From Vaginisenegalia massiliensis (lineage in GTDB: Bacteria; Bacillota; Bacilli; Lactobacillales; Aerococcaceae), in the NCBI RefSeq assembly GCF_900604935.1, contig NZ_UWPC01000011.1:1-59213 (forward strand): 59,213 bases of DNA, written 5' to 3'. Made by a program: the position numbers and the translations under genes. How positions within the stretch are numbered: position 1 is the stretch's first letter; each line of letters opens with the position of its first letter. Below are positions 18,301 through 25,964 of this stretch, piece after piece. The notes beneath the pieces are model-generated. The model saw nothing but the letters and a program-made list of their open reading frames with translations, made no database searches and was not told the DNA's origin.

Positions 18301-20139
18301 ACCATCTGTGCTGTTTCCCGAAACGGTTGAATTATACCCTGTAATTGGGACTTCATGGACCGTATATTTGATAAGACTACCATCGTCGTTGTACTTCGGC
18401 AAGCCACTAAACTTGCCTTGCCAGTTACCCGCTTGATCAAGAGTTAAGATTTTACCATCAACCATCTGCTCGGTTCCATCCGGTAAAATCTTAGCCAATT
18501 GAATATCTGCTGTGGCTGGTAGAGAATCTCCGGCAGGAACTTGCCATTTCTTGGTAACTGGAATGTCCACTGTTTCTTCATTGGTATTGGTGACTGTAAA
18601 GCCTTTATCCATATCACCTGTAATGGCCACTTGATAGACAATATTATTCAGGGTCACTTCATTATTATTGGTTGTTCCTTTTTCTCGAATAGTATAGGTA
18701 ATCTGATTACCTGAAGCATCATTTATCGGTATATCATTAAAAGAGTCTAACCACTTATTAGTGTCATTCAAGGTTAAGGTTTTACCTTCAACAAGGGTCC
18801 CATTAGCTAATAATTCAATGGTAGTATTAGGTGCTTTAGGGCCAACCCAATTTTTCACAACAGAAATGTCCCTCGTTAGTGGTGTATTAGTAATATCTAC
18901 CATTGCTGAAGGACCTGGAACAATTGGCGTTACTTTATTATCTATCTTATAATTTTTGGGCGCTTCTATTTCAACAACAATATAGTTATAGGCATAATAA
19001 TTAAATGAGTTGGTTCCAGGCGCAACCGTTGGCAGCTTGGTCATAATTTGCCCCATTTGATCGGTTGTATATTCTCCAACTTTGGTCCATACCATTCCAC
19101 CGTAGTTATAATAATCTGCTGCTACCACCGGTTGAGGAGCAGCCATTGGACCAGCTGTTATGGCTGCCATTGGTCCCACACCCCCTACAAGGGTTGCGGA
19201 TTGATAAATCGCAAAGCGAGCTCCTTCAAGAACTTGGTTAGTTTTTGAATCGGTTTTATTAATGGTAACATCCATTGGATCTTGAGTATTATATAGAGTT
19301 ACAAAATTAGTCTCTGCTGTATTCACGGTTATAACCGGACTCGGTTGGAAACCATCGATAGTCCCTACTTGTTTAATGGTGTAAGTTCCTTGGGGCAACT
19401 TAGGACTGGAATAATTTCCGTTGGATTTAATATCAAATTGTCCCATGCTGACTCCAGCCTCATCAAAAATTTCAAAACGTCCAACGAGACCGGTCATGGA
19501 AGGAGGCAATGCTAAATTATTAGATAAAGCCTTAAAACTAACCTCTATTGGAAGGTAATTCAGCGGATAGTTGAGGATTTCCTGGCTTCCCGCAGCAAGA
19601 TCCAGAGGCTGAGCACCCCAGATTTCACTATATCCATCTGGAGCCAAGTTTTCTTGATAGTAATAAGATAACGTTGGATCTAGGTTAGGTAGATTAAAGT
19701 TTCCATCGGCCTCGGAAGTATAGTAGTCCAAAACGGTATAATTTTTATTGTTTTGGCTAAAGTAGATTGGCTCAGAATCAGAGGTGACTTCTTTATATAC
19801 GGTTATTTGCGCTCCGGCTAAAGGCTGTCCATTAGATCCATCCTTTTTGAACAAACTAAACTGAAAATCGGTTGGAATTTTTTTGTTAGTAACCCTTAAG
19901 ACTGGGTCACTGTAGTTCGTATAGACTGACTGATTAGAAAAATAACCATCAAGAGAACGCGTCTCGGCAAAAATATAATTAGCCGGACTGTCATACAATT
20001 GCACAGTCGATGCATCAAAATTAATTTCACCATTGGCATCCGTCGTAAATGTTCCTAATTTATATACAAAGTACATACCGACTACTTCAGGCTGGCTATC
20101 CGGAGTGGGCGGATTAATCGTATAGACAGAGAACTCCAC
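15346..20139 (-). CDS. large LPKTG-anchored Cna-B/SpaA adhesin, 3' fragment
   Basis: The main part (about 1600 residues) of a wall-anchored adhesin or pilin-like protein that is split from its 5' part by a frameshift at 20139-20141. In order it shows SpaA/prealbumin-like domains, about five Cna-B repeats with the pattern V-KxW-G ... Y-V-E, and two pilin isopeptide domains (TGRVTPLQAGEFTFELLD and NGRPLADQEFSFDLID). A Thr/Ser/Glu-rich repeat region, a C-terminal SpaA domain and LPKTG with a hydrophobic segment and basic tail follow. Lys/Glu/Asn positions suit internal isopeptide bonds. No sortase gene is in the window. The GTG at 20139 has no ribosome site, so this piece would not be made alone. 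Confidence 0.85.
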   Translation of the reverse strand: MEFSVYTINPPTPDSQPEVVGMYFVYKLGTFTTDANGEINFDASTVQLYDSPANYIFAETRSLDGYFSNQSVYTNYSDPVLRVTNKKIPTDFQFSLFKKDGSNGQPLAGAQITVYKEVTSDSEPIYFSQNNKNYTVLDYYTSEADGNFNLPNLDPTLSYYYQENLAPDGYSEIWGAQPLDLAAGSQEILNYPLNYLPIEVSFKALSNNLALPPSMTGLVGRFEIFDEAGVSMGQFDIKSNGNYSSPKLPQGTYTIKQVGTIDGFQPSPVITVNTAETNFVTLYNTQDPMDVTINKTDSKTNQVLEGARFAIYQSATLVGGVGPMAAITAGPMAAPQPVVAADYYNYGGMVWTKVGEYTTDQMGQIMTKLPTVAPGTNSFNYYAYNYIVVEIEAPKNYKIDNKVTPIVPGPSAMVDITNTPLTRDISVVKNWVGPKAPNTTIELLANGTLVEGKTLTLNDTNKWLDSFNDIPINDASGNQITYTIREKGTTNNNEVTLNNIVYQVAITGDMDKGFTVTNTNEETVDIPVTKKWQVPAGDSLPATADIQLAKILPDGTEQMVDGKILTLDQAGNWQGKFSGLPKYNDDGSLIKYTVHEVPITGYNSTVSGNSTDGFEVINTKEGKVSIGVSKEWIGPKASEVTVSLYADGQLVSGQSLTLNDANNWADSFVDLPQYSNGTSEIVYTVKENQVTGVSPADYQTEVTGSVTDGFVITNKNIETIQIPVNKVWVDGQGNSATVELWANGQKQQELILDASKSWQDRFANLPKYDDLGNLIDYSIKEVPIAGYTTQISGDSATGYTVTNTKIQPVSLPVDVDKVLTGRVTPLQAGEFTFELLDSTGKVIQTATNDGNGEIGFADLTFDQAGTYTYTIREVAGDSSATHIEYDPLVVNLEVNVEEVDGAYVATPIYNGITLFKNIYKAQPVSVSLSSIKTLNGRPLADQEFSFDLIDGSGTTIQTVGNSSDGRISFAPIIYSEAGTYQYQIRENIPATPKQGITYDQTPVNVTVQVTDVNGVLQSKVTTDKDAGFVNEYTPESTTTTETTSTTESSTTTETMTTSESSTTSEATTTTEASTTSEATTMTETSTTSEATTTTESTTTTESTTTTEASTTSEATTTTESTTTSEPTTTTETPTTETTTTTEASTTTATTTTSEASTTTETMTTSESSTTSEVKTETRTTEASTTGEPATTQEVVTPEVPAVYDVAILKSDAKTNQALAGAKFDLYQVKKTLDTDSIRLVLKDQTDNSSLGSLKVDLQKDGQTIEGITLSSQKPTVYSLPKDGAGTYRLSFEAPTGIKLVVSKDDQGLVVTAYSQQTSTTNQANNQQIQELQAQIAQLKADLPAQETSNRVVGTTEVVIQDAVLDEAGNQISPAVTSISEITEVGTQDSTQRQKLLSEIAQLEAQLVSLQAQTNSEVGATQAGVIENEVTFSVAETEEEMKLDSFTTDGKGAIALIELAKGDYYVIETKAPQGYIGDLTKKYFFSLPEDKGKILKVTNQAEDGPTSQESTTSSSETSQESPMTSGENSQDNSTTQQQPSGKGGSSGGSASAGGGVSSPSAGSLPKTGEFSQFMDLILASILAISGLAILCHDKLAKS
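16560..17045 (-). repeat. Thr/Ser/Glu low-complexity stalk repeats
   Basis: Within the adhesin about 160 residues consist of degenerate TTTE, TTSE, ASTT and ESTT units, likely a flexible, possibly glycosylated stalk. The opposite strand shows a long valine-rich open frame that is only the mirror of these repeats. Such repeats can change length by slippage. Confidence 0.85.
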
Positions 20140-21221
20140 CCTATAGGTTGGCCCGTATCTTGATCCGTTTTAACAATTTTAAAGGGAACTGGTTGACCGT
20201 TACTCGAATCTCCTGAAGCTTTCAAGTTCATTAGATCTATCTGGGTAGGCACTGGCCGGCGAGTATCTAGAATCATCCCAGTTGGTGGTTGGTAACCGTC
20301 TAATTGCTTATTAACTAGGTTATATACTTTACCTGCTTCTAACGTAACTTTTACCTGCCCATTTGCATCCGTCGTAAAGGTCTGACTTGGACCGGGGGTT
20401 TGATTTCCGGTGGTTTCATCTATGATGATTTCACTTAAAGTCACATCGGTAATTTGTTTAATCAAGGTTGGATTTATTTGTTGAAAAGAGAGTTCTGCTA
20501 GCTGAACGGTCACCTCTAATGTTTTAGAAACCTGCAAATCAAAAGTATTATTATCATTATTCGTTGCTGTTACATAAAACTGAAGGTTGCTTGGAAGCGA
20601 AAACTGATCCGCGTTCGTTAATTTAATAGTGTACTTGCCCTCTGGCAGGCTTGCCTTAATTTGCCCACTAGCATCCGTCACGAATTCTTGAGAAAATTTA
20701 TCGCCTTCCCTATTCCAACCACTCGGATCGTTATAAACATCTTTTATCGTGTAACTCACTCCCGGTACGGGCTGTCCAGTATTAATATCGGTTACATTGA
20801 ATACGGTTAATGTTTTATAAAACTGTAGGTCAAAAGTCAAAGGGTCTTGACTCGTTTCTGTTACAGAAAATTGAATTTCGGTTGGACTCGAATACTGATT
20901 CGAGTCCGTTAATCGAATCACATATTTGCCTACTGGCAGGTTTTCCTGAATCTGACCATTTGCATCCGTCACATATTCTTGAGCAAAATTCTGTCCTTCT
21001 ATTGGCAATCCAAATGGATCAGTTGAAATGTCTTGAATCGTATAACTCACTCCCGATGCAGGCTGTCCATTGGCATCGGTTACATTGAATACGGCTGTTT
21101 TGGTTACTCCTGTCTGAGCTTCTACTTGATTCGTTATTAATAAAGTAATAGCACTCCCCACTATTACTAATAAACTAAGAAGACATCTCAACCAAAAGTT
21201 GCCTCGATTCTCCTTCTTCAT
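20112..21221 (-). CDS. LPKTG adhesin, 5' fragment with signal peptide
   Basis: First part of the same adhesin. It starts with a Sec signal peptide (MKKENRGNFWLRCLLSLLVI..., cleavage near VEA-Q). Then come two near-identical 75-residue Cna-B-like repeats (VFNVTDANGQPASGVSYTIQD and VFNVTDINTGQPVPGVSYTI), a third divergent domain and the start of a SpaA domain (FKIVKTDQDTGQPIG). The true frame is lost at GGG (20139-20141, minus strand); one more G restores the reading into VEFSVYTI and the 3' fragment, for a total near 1960 residues. The last 10-15 residues of the open frame are therefore out of frame. AGGAGATGAGATA precedes the ATG. Confidence 0.85.
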
Positions 21222-21250
21222 TATCTCATCTCCTAAAAAATATTCTCAAG

Positions 21251-21262
21251 ATTATTATAGCA
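21251..21262 (-). promoter_or_regulatory. adhesin extended -10 promoter
   Basis: TTGCTATAAT on the minus strand gives an extended -10 (TG-n-TATAAT) about 35 bases before the adhesin start. No clear -35 is seen. Confidence 0.5.
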
Positions 21263-21361
21263 ATACCCTTAAGAAATTCCTATTCTTTTTATACTTTAAC
21301 CAATGAAAAAGCTTTCTTTTATTACATTTTATAATTTTTTATCACGATGATAAAAGAAAAC

Positions 21362-21385
21362 AAAAAAGCCAGAACTATGTCTGGC
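21362..21385 (-). terminator. toxin-antitoxin terminator
   Basis: GCCAGA-CATAGT-TCTGGC followed by TTTTTTG on the minus strand, 20 bases after the toxin remnant. Confidence 0.75.
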
Positions 21386-21402
21386 AATAAGGTAAGGTTG
21401 TA

Positions 21403-21651
21403 TTATTCTAAAGCATAGTGCGTCCAAGCTGAATAAATAATCACTAGTTTGTTTTCTTCATCTATTTTATAGACTACTCGGTGTATAATATTTATTCTTC
21501 TTGAATAGAATTCTTGTTCTTTTGGAAATAATTTTTCAAAACTTTGGCTATGCTCATACGGATTATTTTCTAAAGTCTTATAAATTTCTACACATGACTA
21601 GACTTAAGTCTCATCAAGTCTTTCTTAACTTGCTTTTTAATTTAACTTTAT
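21403..21651 (-). pseudogene. decayed YoeB/Txe toxin
   Basis: The 3' part reads as a Txe/YoeB mRNA interferase: ENNPYEHSQSFEKLF, then FYSRRINIIHRVVYKID and a final LVIIYSAWTHYALE. This carries the RR and His-x-(V)VY catalytic-region pattern of the family. The 5' part survives only in pieces of other frames (KLKSKLRK, then DLMRLKSSH), with stops TGA and TAG between and no start codon with a ribosome site. At least two frame breaks are needed to rebuild an 80-85 residue toxin, so sequencing error is unlikely. The antitoxin gene upstream is intact. Confidence 0.75.
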
Positions 21652-21929
21652 AATTCTTCCTCCAAGTTATTCCAATCTAAATTGTCAATATTGTCAATTT
21701 CAATCAGCTCACTATTATCGTTCTCACGCTCACGAACAAAACTCATCGTTCCTGTTCGCTCAAGATAAAGCGTTTCTTGAATTGCGTTCCAATCATCTAG
21801 TGAAATAAGCACTGCGTTTGTATTAGGATTACTGCCAATAATTTTGACCTCTTTGTGAGAGTCGTTTACGTGCTTTAGTACGTCAAATAAGTTTTGCCTA
21901 AATTTTGTAGGGTTTACAATTTCTTCCAT
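21648..21929 (-). CDS. yefM: YefM/Phd family antitoxin
   Basis: A 93-residue antitoxin of the Phd/YefM fold. The N-terminal DNA-binding part is MEEIVNPTKFRQNLFDVLKHVND, and VLISLDDWNAIQETLYLE is the hallmark of the family. The acidic C-terminal tail normally wraps the toxin. The start at 21929 is chosen after AGAGGTGATGAAA; the longer frame starts in the operator. It would repress its own promoter through the TGTACA motifs upstream. Its toxin partner is decayed, so this is an orphan antitoxin. Confidence 0.88.
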   Translation of the reverse strand: MEEIVNPTKFRQNLFDVLKHVNDSHKEVKIIGSNPNTNAVLISLDDWNAIQETLYLERTGTMSFVRERENDNSELIEIDNIDNLDWNNLEEEL

Positions 21930-21955
21930 TTTCATCACCTCTACATATATTATGA

Positions 21956-22007
21956 TGTACAGGATTGCGTACACCAAGTAAATTGTAAATTAATTAAAAT
22001 TTGTACA
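21956..22007 (-). promoter_or_regulatory. YefM operator motifs and promoter
   Basis: TGTACA at 21956-21961 and CGTACA at 21968-21973 are 12 bases apart centre to centre; a third TGTACA is at 22002-22007. In E. coli the YefM-YoeB operator has paired palindromes with TGTACA cores. A minus-strand promoter TTGGTG-17-CATAAT overlaps the pair. Confidence 0.65.
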
Positions 22008-22058
22008 ACTAAATAATTCATCCATTTCTTCAATTTAATTAAACAAATCGCCTACATA

Positions 22059-23480
22059 GCTTTACTGATAGGAAATTATAGAGAGTGCAAAAACTGACGT
22101 CACGTGACGGTACAGATAAGATAAGTTTTACTGATAGGAAATTATAGAGAGTGCAAAAACAGACCCTTGTGAGGTTTTAGGATTGCCTAAGTTTTACTGA
22201 TAGGAAATTATAGAGAGTGCAAAAACAGGTTCAAGAGATATACACATAAATATAGGGTTTTACTGATAGGAAATTATAGAGAGTGCAAAAACGGATTCAA
22301 AACGATTGCAAGCAATCTGTCGGTTTTACTGATAGGAAATTATAGAGAGTGCAAAAACACAAAGTACACGTTAAGCAAACAAAAAATTGTTTTACTGATA
22401 GGAAATTATAGAGAGTGCAAAAACACAGCTCGGTTAACTCGGTTAGGGCTTCTCGTTTTACTGATAGGAAATTATAGAGAGTGCAAAAACCGGAGTTAAC
22501 GAGGTAATAGCTAATGAATCGTTTTACTGATAGGAAATTATAGAGAGTGCAAAAACCTATTTCAGCTTGCAATCTCGCTTGTTCCTGTTTTACTGATAGG
22601 AAATTATAGAGAGTGCAAAAACAACTCGATTGCCATATCTATGTTTCCACTTGTTTTACTGATAGGAAATTATAGAGAGTGCAAAAACTTTGAACCATTT
22701 TCATTTTTCATAGTTGTTGTTTTACTGATAGGAAATTATAGAGAGTGCAAAAACGAAGCCAATGTTTTAAAGTTCATGGACTTAGTTTTACTGATAGGAA
22801 ATTATAGAGAGTGCAAAAACGGATAGTTATTAGAAAATGGGTTGATAGTTGTTTTACTGATAGGAAATTATAGAGAGTGCAAAAACCTTTCTCATTTAAG
22901 AACATTAAATCACGTTGTTTTACTGATAGGAAATTATAGAGAGTGCAAAAACTTCTTTGACTCTTTTCTATTTCAACCCTTGGTTTTACTGATAGGAAAT
23001 TATAGAGAGTGCAAAAACAACATCGTTTTCTTAGCTTGTTTCATTGCGGTTTTACTGATAGGAAATTATAGAGAGTGCAAAAACAAAGATTTAAATTGTA
23101 ATAAAAATCGTTACGTTTTACTGATAGGAAATTATAGAGAGTGCAAAAACTCTAATTTTATCAGCATCAATTCCCAAAACGTTTTACTGATAGGAAATTA
23201 TAGAGAGTGCAAAAACATGCACTTGATATTAGCATTAATGATTTATGTTTTACTGATAGGAAATTATAGAGAGTGCAAAAACGGCTCCATTGAATCTCCT
23301 TTGCATTTTAAAGTTTTACTGATAGGAAATTATAGAGAGTGCAAAAACAAGATGGGGAAATTGATTACTTTTATTCCCGTTTTACTGATAGGAAATTATA
23401 GAGAGTGCAAAAACGCCAAATCAACGCGGAGGTATCAACTCAAAGTTTTACTGATAGGAAATTATAGAGAGTGCAAAAAC
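22059..23480 (-). CRISPR. CRISPR array, 22 repeats, 21 spacers
   Basis: Repeats of 36 bp start every 66 bases from 22059 to 23445; every spacer is 30 bp. In the direction of transcription (minus strand) the repeat begins GTTTTTGCACTCTC and ends CTATCAGTAAAAC, akin to the S. thermophilus CRISPR1 repeat. All repeats look identical except the last one (22059-22094), where one base differs, as expected for the leader-distal end. The leader is on the high-coordinate side next to csn2, marked by ATTTGAG at 23481-23487. Spacers are all different from each other. I could not test spacer targets. Confidence 0.98.
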
Positions 23481-23487
23481 CTCAAAT
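23481..23487 (-). promoter_or_regulatory. leader-anchoring sequence ATTTGAG
   Basis: ATTTGAG directly abuts the first repeat on the minus strand. This is the junction motif that type II-A Cas1-Cas2 reads to insert new spacers at the leader end. Confidence 0.85.
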
Positions 23488-23497
23488 TTCGGTTTTT

Positions 23498-24541
23498 CTA
23501 ACCCAAAATCCCCTTTTTGATCAAAAAATTATATTCAATCTCAGATAATTCTTCAATTGACGTCTCAAAATCAGAATAATCCTCGAATAATTCTTTCATC
23601 ACTACAAATAATACCATATCCTTAGGGCTTATGAGAAGCGCCTGTTTAATCGGCAAGCCAATTAAATGAATTAGTCGAAATGTGGCTTTAATTAATTTTT
23701 CATCAGAATAACGAAATTCATCTGGATAATGGTTCTGTAAACTAGTCCTATAATCTCCTAATATAGGCATCTGCAAAATATCATCATAACAGACCACTGT
23801 TCTGGGTAAATAACCTTGATTTACTTCCCAAATTACATGGTGAGTGATTACAATCAGATGCACTAATCTAGTCTCTTGAGACAATATTGAAATTCTTTGA
23901 ATAAATTGCTCGATAAATTCTGCACTTAAAAAGGTTTCAGGTTGATTTAATACAAGCCAGATGGGCTTACCCGTTATTTCAATGTACTTAGCAAGATGGG
24001 CTAAATAAATTTCTAAAATATCCTCTGTATCTACATACGCAATTGGAACTTCTAGATCATTATAAAAATACCCTATACGAATATTATTCTTAATCAAATC
24101 CTCAAATTGAATAGGCAATAAGTGATACTGAATTAGTTCATTTTGATTTCCTAATTTACGTTGTAACACACTTTCTAATTGAAGTAATTGATCATTAACT
24201 TGCTCAATTAATCGAGTTACTTCTATATCATTCTTCAAGTCTTTTAACAAATCAAATAAAATTGTTCCTTTATTCAGAGTTAAATTTTGAACCAGACTTG
24301 CTTGATTTTCTATTGCAAGAATGGTTAAATCCTTACTTTTTAATTCTTTACCATCAACTTCTAATTGAATACCATTTTCACCATAGATATTATTTTCTAA
24401 TCCTGATATTTTTCCATTAAATAACCTTAATGACTGATATACCTGCCTTAAAAGGCGATGATTGCCTCCTGTCAACAATACAAAATCGTCTAACATTAAT
24501 TCTATAAATTGATTGTCACTATATTCTATTTTCACTTGCAT
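23498..24541 (-). CDS. csn2: long-form Csn2 adaptation protein
   Basis: A 347-residue Csn2 of the long (S. thermophilus CRISPR1, about 350 residues) subfamily. Csn2 proteins form tetrameric rings on DNA ends and assist Cas1-Cas2 spacer integration in type II-A systems. The recognisable pattern is a diverged P-loop-like fold with LVLNQPETFLSAEFIEQF and VHLIVITHHVIWEVN. The ATG directly follows the cas2 stop (TAGATG). The last 50 bases double as leader and carry a pre-crRNA promoter. It ends 17 bases before the first repeat. Confidence 0.88.
   Translation of the reverse strand: MQVKIEYSDNQFIELMLDDFVLLTGGNHRLLRQVYQSLRLFNGKISGLENNIYGENGIQLEVDGKELKSKDLTILAIENQASLVQNLTLNKGTILFDLLKDLKNDIEVTRLIEQVNDQLLQLESVLQRKLGNQNELIQYHLLPIQFEDLIKNNIRIGYFYNDLEVPIAYVDTEDILEIYLAHLAKYIEITGKPIWLVLNQPETFLSAEFIEQFIQRISILSQETRLVHLIVITHHVIWEVNQGYLPRTVVCYDDILQMPILGDYRTSLQNHYPDEFRYSDEKLIKATFRLIHLIGLPIKQALLISPKDMVLFVVMKELFEDYSDFETSIEELSEIEYNFLIKKGILG
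23528..23556 (-). promoter_or_regulatory. pre-crRNA promoter inside csn2
   Basis: On the minus strand TTGAAG (23551-23556), 17 bases, TATAAT (23528-23533). Transcription would start near 23521, about 40 bases before the first repeat and still within the csn2 reading frame. Confidence 0.6.
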
Positions 24542-24865
24542 CTAGATCACCACTAAACGATTGGCACCCACAACTTCTTCTTGCATACTTCTTTCTCCAA
24601 CCAACAGAACCATCGACTTGAATTGAGATTCTGTGACATAAATTAATCTTACATTGCCATTACTTGGGATTTTCTTTTTCAGAATCGATTCGTATTTTGC
24701 TAAAGAACTGCGATTTGGTAGACTTCGATAGTAGATTGAATACTGCAACATAGTAAATCCATTTTCAATTAAATGTTTTCGAAAAACACGATATTCTTTT
24801 TGTTCCTTTGCCGTATCAAACGGCAAATCAAACATACATAATAATCTCACTTGTTCAAACCTCAC
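24542..24865 (-). CDS. cas2: CRISPR-associated endoribonuclease-fold protein Cas2
   Basis: The 107-residue ferredoxin-fold subunit that bridges two Cas1 dimers in the spacer integration complex. The start MRFEQVRLLCMFDLPFDT shows the conserved Asp of the family, and YSIYYRSLPNRSS follows. It overlaps the end of cas1 by 11 bases, and csn2 begins directly after its stop. Confidence 0.95.
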   Translation of the reverse strand: MRFEQVRLLCMFDLPFDTAKEQKEYRVFRKHLIENGFTMLQYSIYYRSLPNRSSLAKYESILKKKIPSNGNVRLIYVTESQFKSMVLLVGERSMQEEVVGANRLVVI

Positions 24866-25775
24866 CTTTTATCGCTCCCAAATAATTTTCTAAACTAATA
24901 GAATTTAACTTAGAAAAGTCTTCTTTCTCCATTGCCCGAATAAACGAATTGACATAGTCATAGATAGCAGAATCAATAAATTCTTTCTTACCTTTTACCA
25001 AAATTTGGTGATTTAAAAATTCAATAATCGCCAGCCGCTTATCATAGGTTAGAAAGTCCTCTTTGTCGTTAATAATATGCTGATATACATACTGGTCCAT
25101 TAAAGGTCGAAAGGGTTCCATTAAATCATCTACAAGATTAAATGCATTATACTCATTCTTATGAAAGATACCCAATGAGGGTATCAACCCTAATGCCACA
25201 ACACAACGTGCTACCTGAGCTCTGATAATACTATAACCATAATTCAAGCAGATATTAGCATAGCAGGCATCTTCACGAGTAAAACCCATACCAAATAAAG
25301 AATTGAAATATACTTTTGCTGCATGGCCTTCTCTATTGGTTGCGTCGCCCAACATCAGATTATCTAACAATTCTTGCATCAAGGCTACACGTTCTTGTTC
25401 AATTCCCAACTTCTCCATGAGGACCATCTGATTAGCAATCTTCATCCTTATAACTTCAGTCCAAGCATTTTGCTTCAATAAGTCAGACCATTGAGATTGC
25501 CAGATATTACGCTTTGCTGTTCGATGATATTGGCCCATGGCTAGATATATACCACAAGGCAAGAATTGATTATCACACGATACTACCGCTATTTGGTGTC
25601 GACTTAATTGCGCTAGTAGTTTAGTCGTAATGACTGTGCAATCTCCTTCTAGAAGAATCGTGCCAATATCCGATAAGGGTACTCTAATTTCTTTGCCTTG
25701 CTTTACAATTACAAGATTATCCAACTGTAATTTCAGCCGTTCACCATTCTTAATAAAGACCGTTCTAAATGACAT
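24855..25775 (-). CDS. cas1: type II CRISPR-associated integrase Cas1
   Basis: The 306-residue integrase that inserts protospacers at the leader end. The N-terminal beta domain (VFIKNGERLKLQLDNLVI) precedes a helical catalytic domain with the expected acidic and His residues in NREGHAAKVYF, GIFHKNEYNAFNLVDDLMEPFRP. An AGGAGG ribosome site lies eight bases before the ATG. Only about 12 bases separate that site from the T run of the tracrRNA terminator, so cas1-cas2-csn2 have no room for their own promoter. Confidence 0.96.
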   Translation of the reverse strand: MSFRTVFIKNGERLKLQLDNLVIVKQGKEIRVPLSDIGTILLEGDCTVITTKLLAQLSRHQIAVVSCDNQFLPCGIYLAMGQYHRTAKRNIWQSQWSDLLKQNAWTEVIRMKIANQMVLMEKLGIEQERVALMQELLDNLMLGDATNREGHAAKVYFNSLFGMGFTREDACYANICLNYGYSIIRAQVARCVVALGLIPSLGIFHKNEYNAFNLVDDLMEPFRPLMDQYVYQHIINDKEDFLTYDKRLAIIEFLNHQILVKGKKEFIDSAIYDYVNSFIRAMEKEDFSKLNSISLENYLGAIKGEV

Positions 25776-25790
25776 AACCCTGTCCTCCTA

Positions 25791-25820
25791 AATAAAAAAA
25801 ACCACCCAAAAGGGTGGTTG
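25791..25820 (-). terminator. tracrRNA terminator
   Basis: AACCACCC-TTTT-GGGTGGTT followed by a T run on the minus strand; the final hairpin of the tracrRNA and also the only terminator between cas9 and cas1. Confidence 0.9.
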
Positions 25821-25923
25821 AATTCGGCATAAAGCCTTATTTTTGCAGATTCTCTAATAATTTCCTATCAATAAAAATATTAGAAAAGCATGTCCCGTCG
25901 GACACGGTAACCCGTCGATTACA
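25793..25923 (-). ncRNA. tracrRNA
   Basis: Lies between cas9 and cas1. The anti-repeat (TTGATAGGAAATTAT, bulge, AGAGAA, TCTGCAAAAAT; 25842-25875) pairs with the crRNA repeat. It is followed by the nexus AAGGCTTTATGCC (25826-25838) and the terminator hairpin, the same order and nearly the same nexus as S. thermophilus CRISPR1 tracrRNA. Transcription should start near 25923 from the promoter at 25930-25957, giving a long form of about 130 bases. A shorter processed or internally started form is likely. The 5' part can fold back on the anti-repeat (see findings). Confidence 0.9.
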
Positions 25924-25929
25924 GTTACC

Positions 25930-25957
25930 ATTATAGCATGTCCAACGAGAATGTAAA
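25930..25957 (-). promoter_or_regulatory. tracrRNA promoter
   Basis: TTTACA (25952-25957), 16 bases, extended -10 TGCTATAAT (TATAAT at 25930-25935) on the minus strand, beginning 15 bases after the cas9 stop. An inverted repeat GGTAAC-12-GTTACC (25906-25929) straddles the predicted start. Confidence 0.75.
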
Positions 25958-25964
25958 CCCTTCC

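Noticed and set aside
22297-23501. Open frames with repeated VLLIGNYRECKN or FCTLYNFLSVK units
   Set aside because: They are CRISPR repeats read as codons; 66-base period is divisible by three, so frames stay open.
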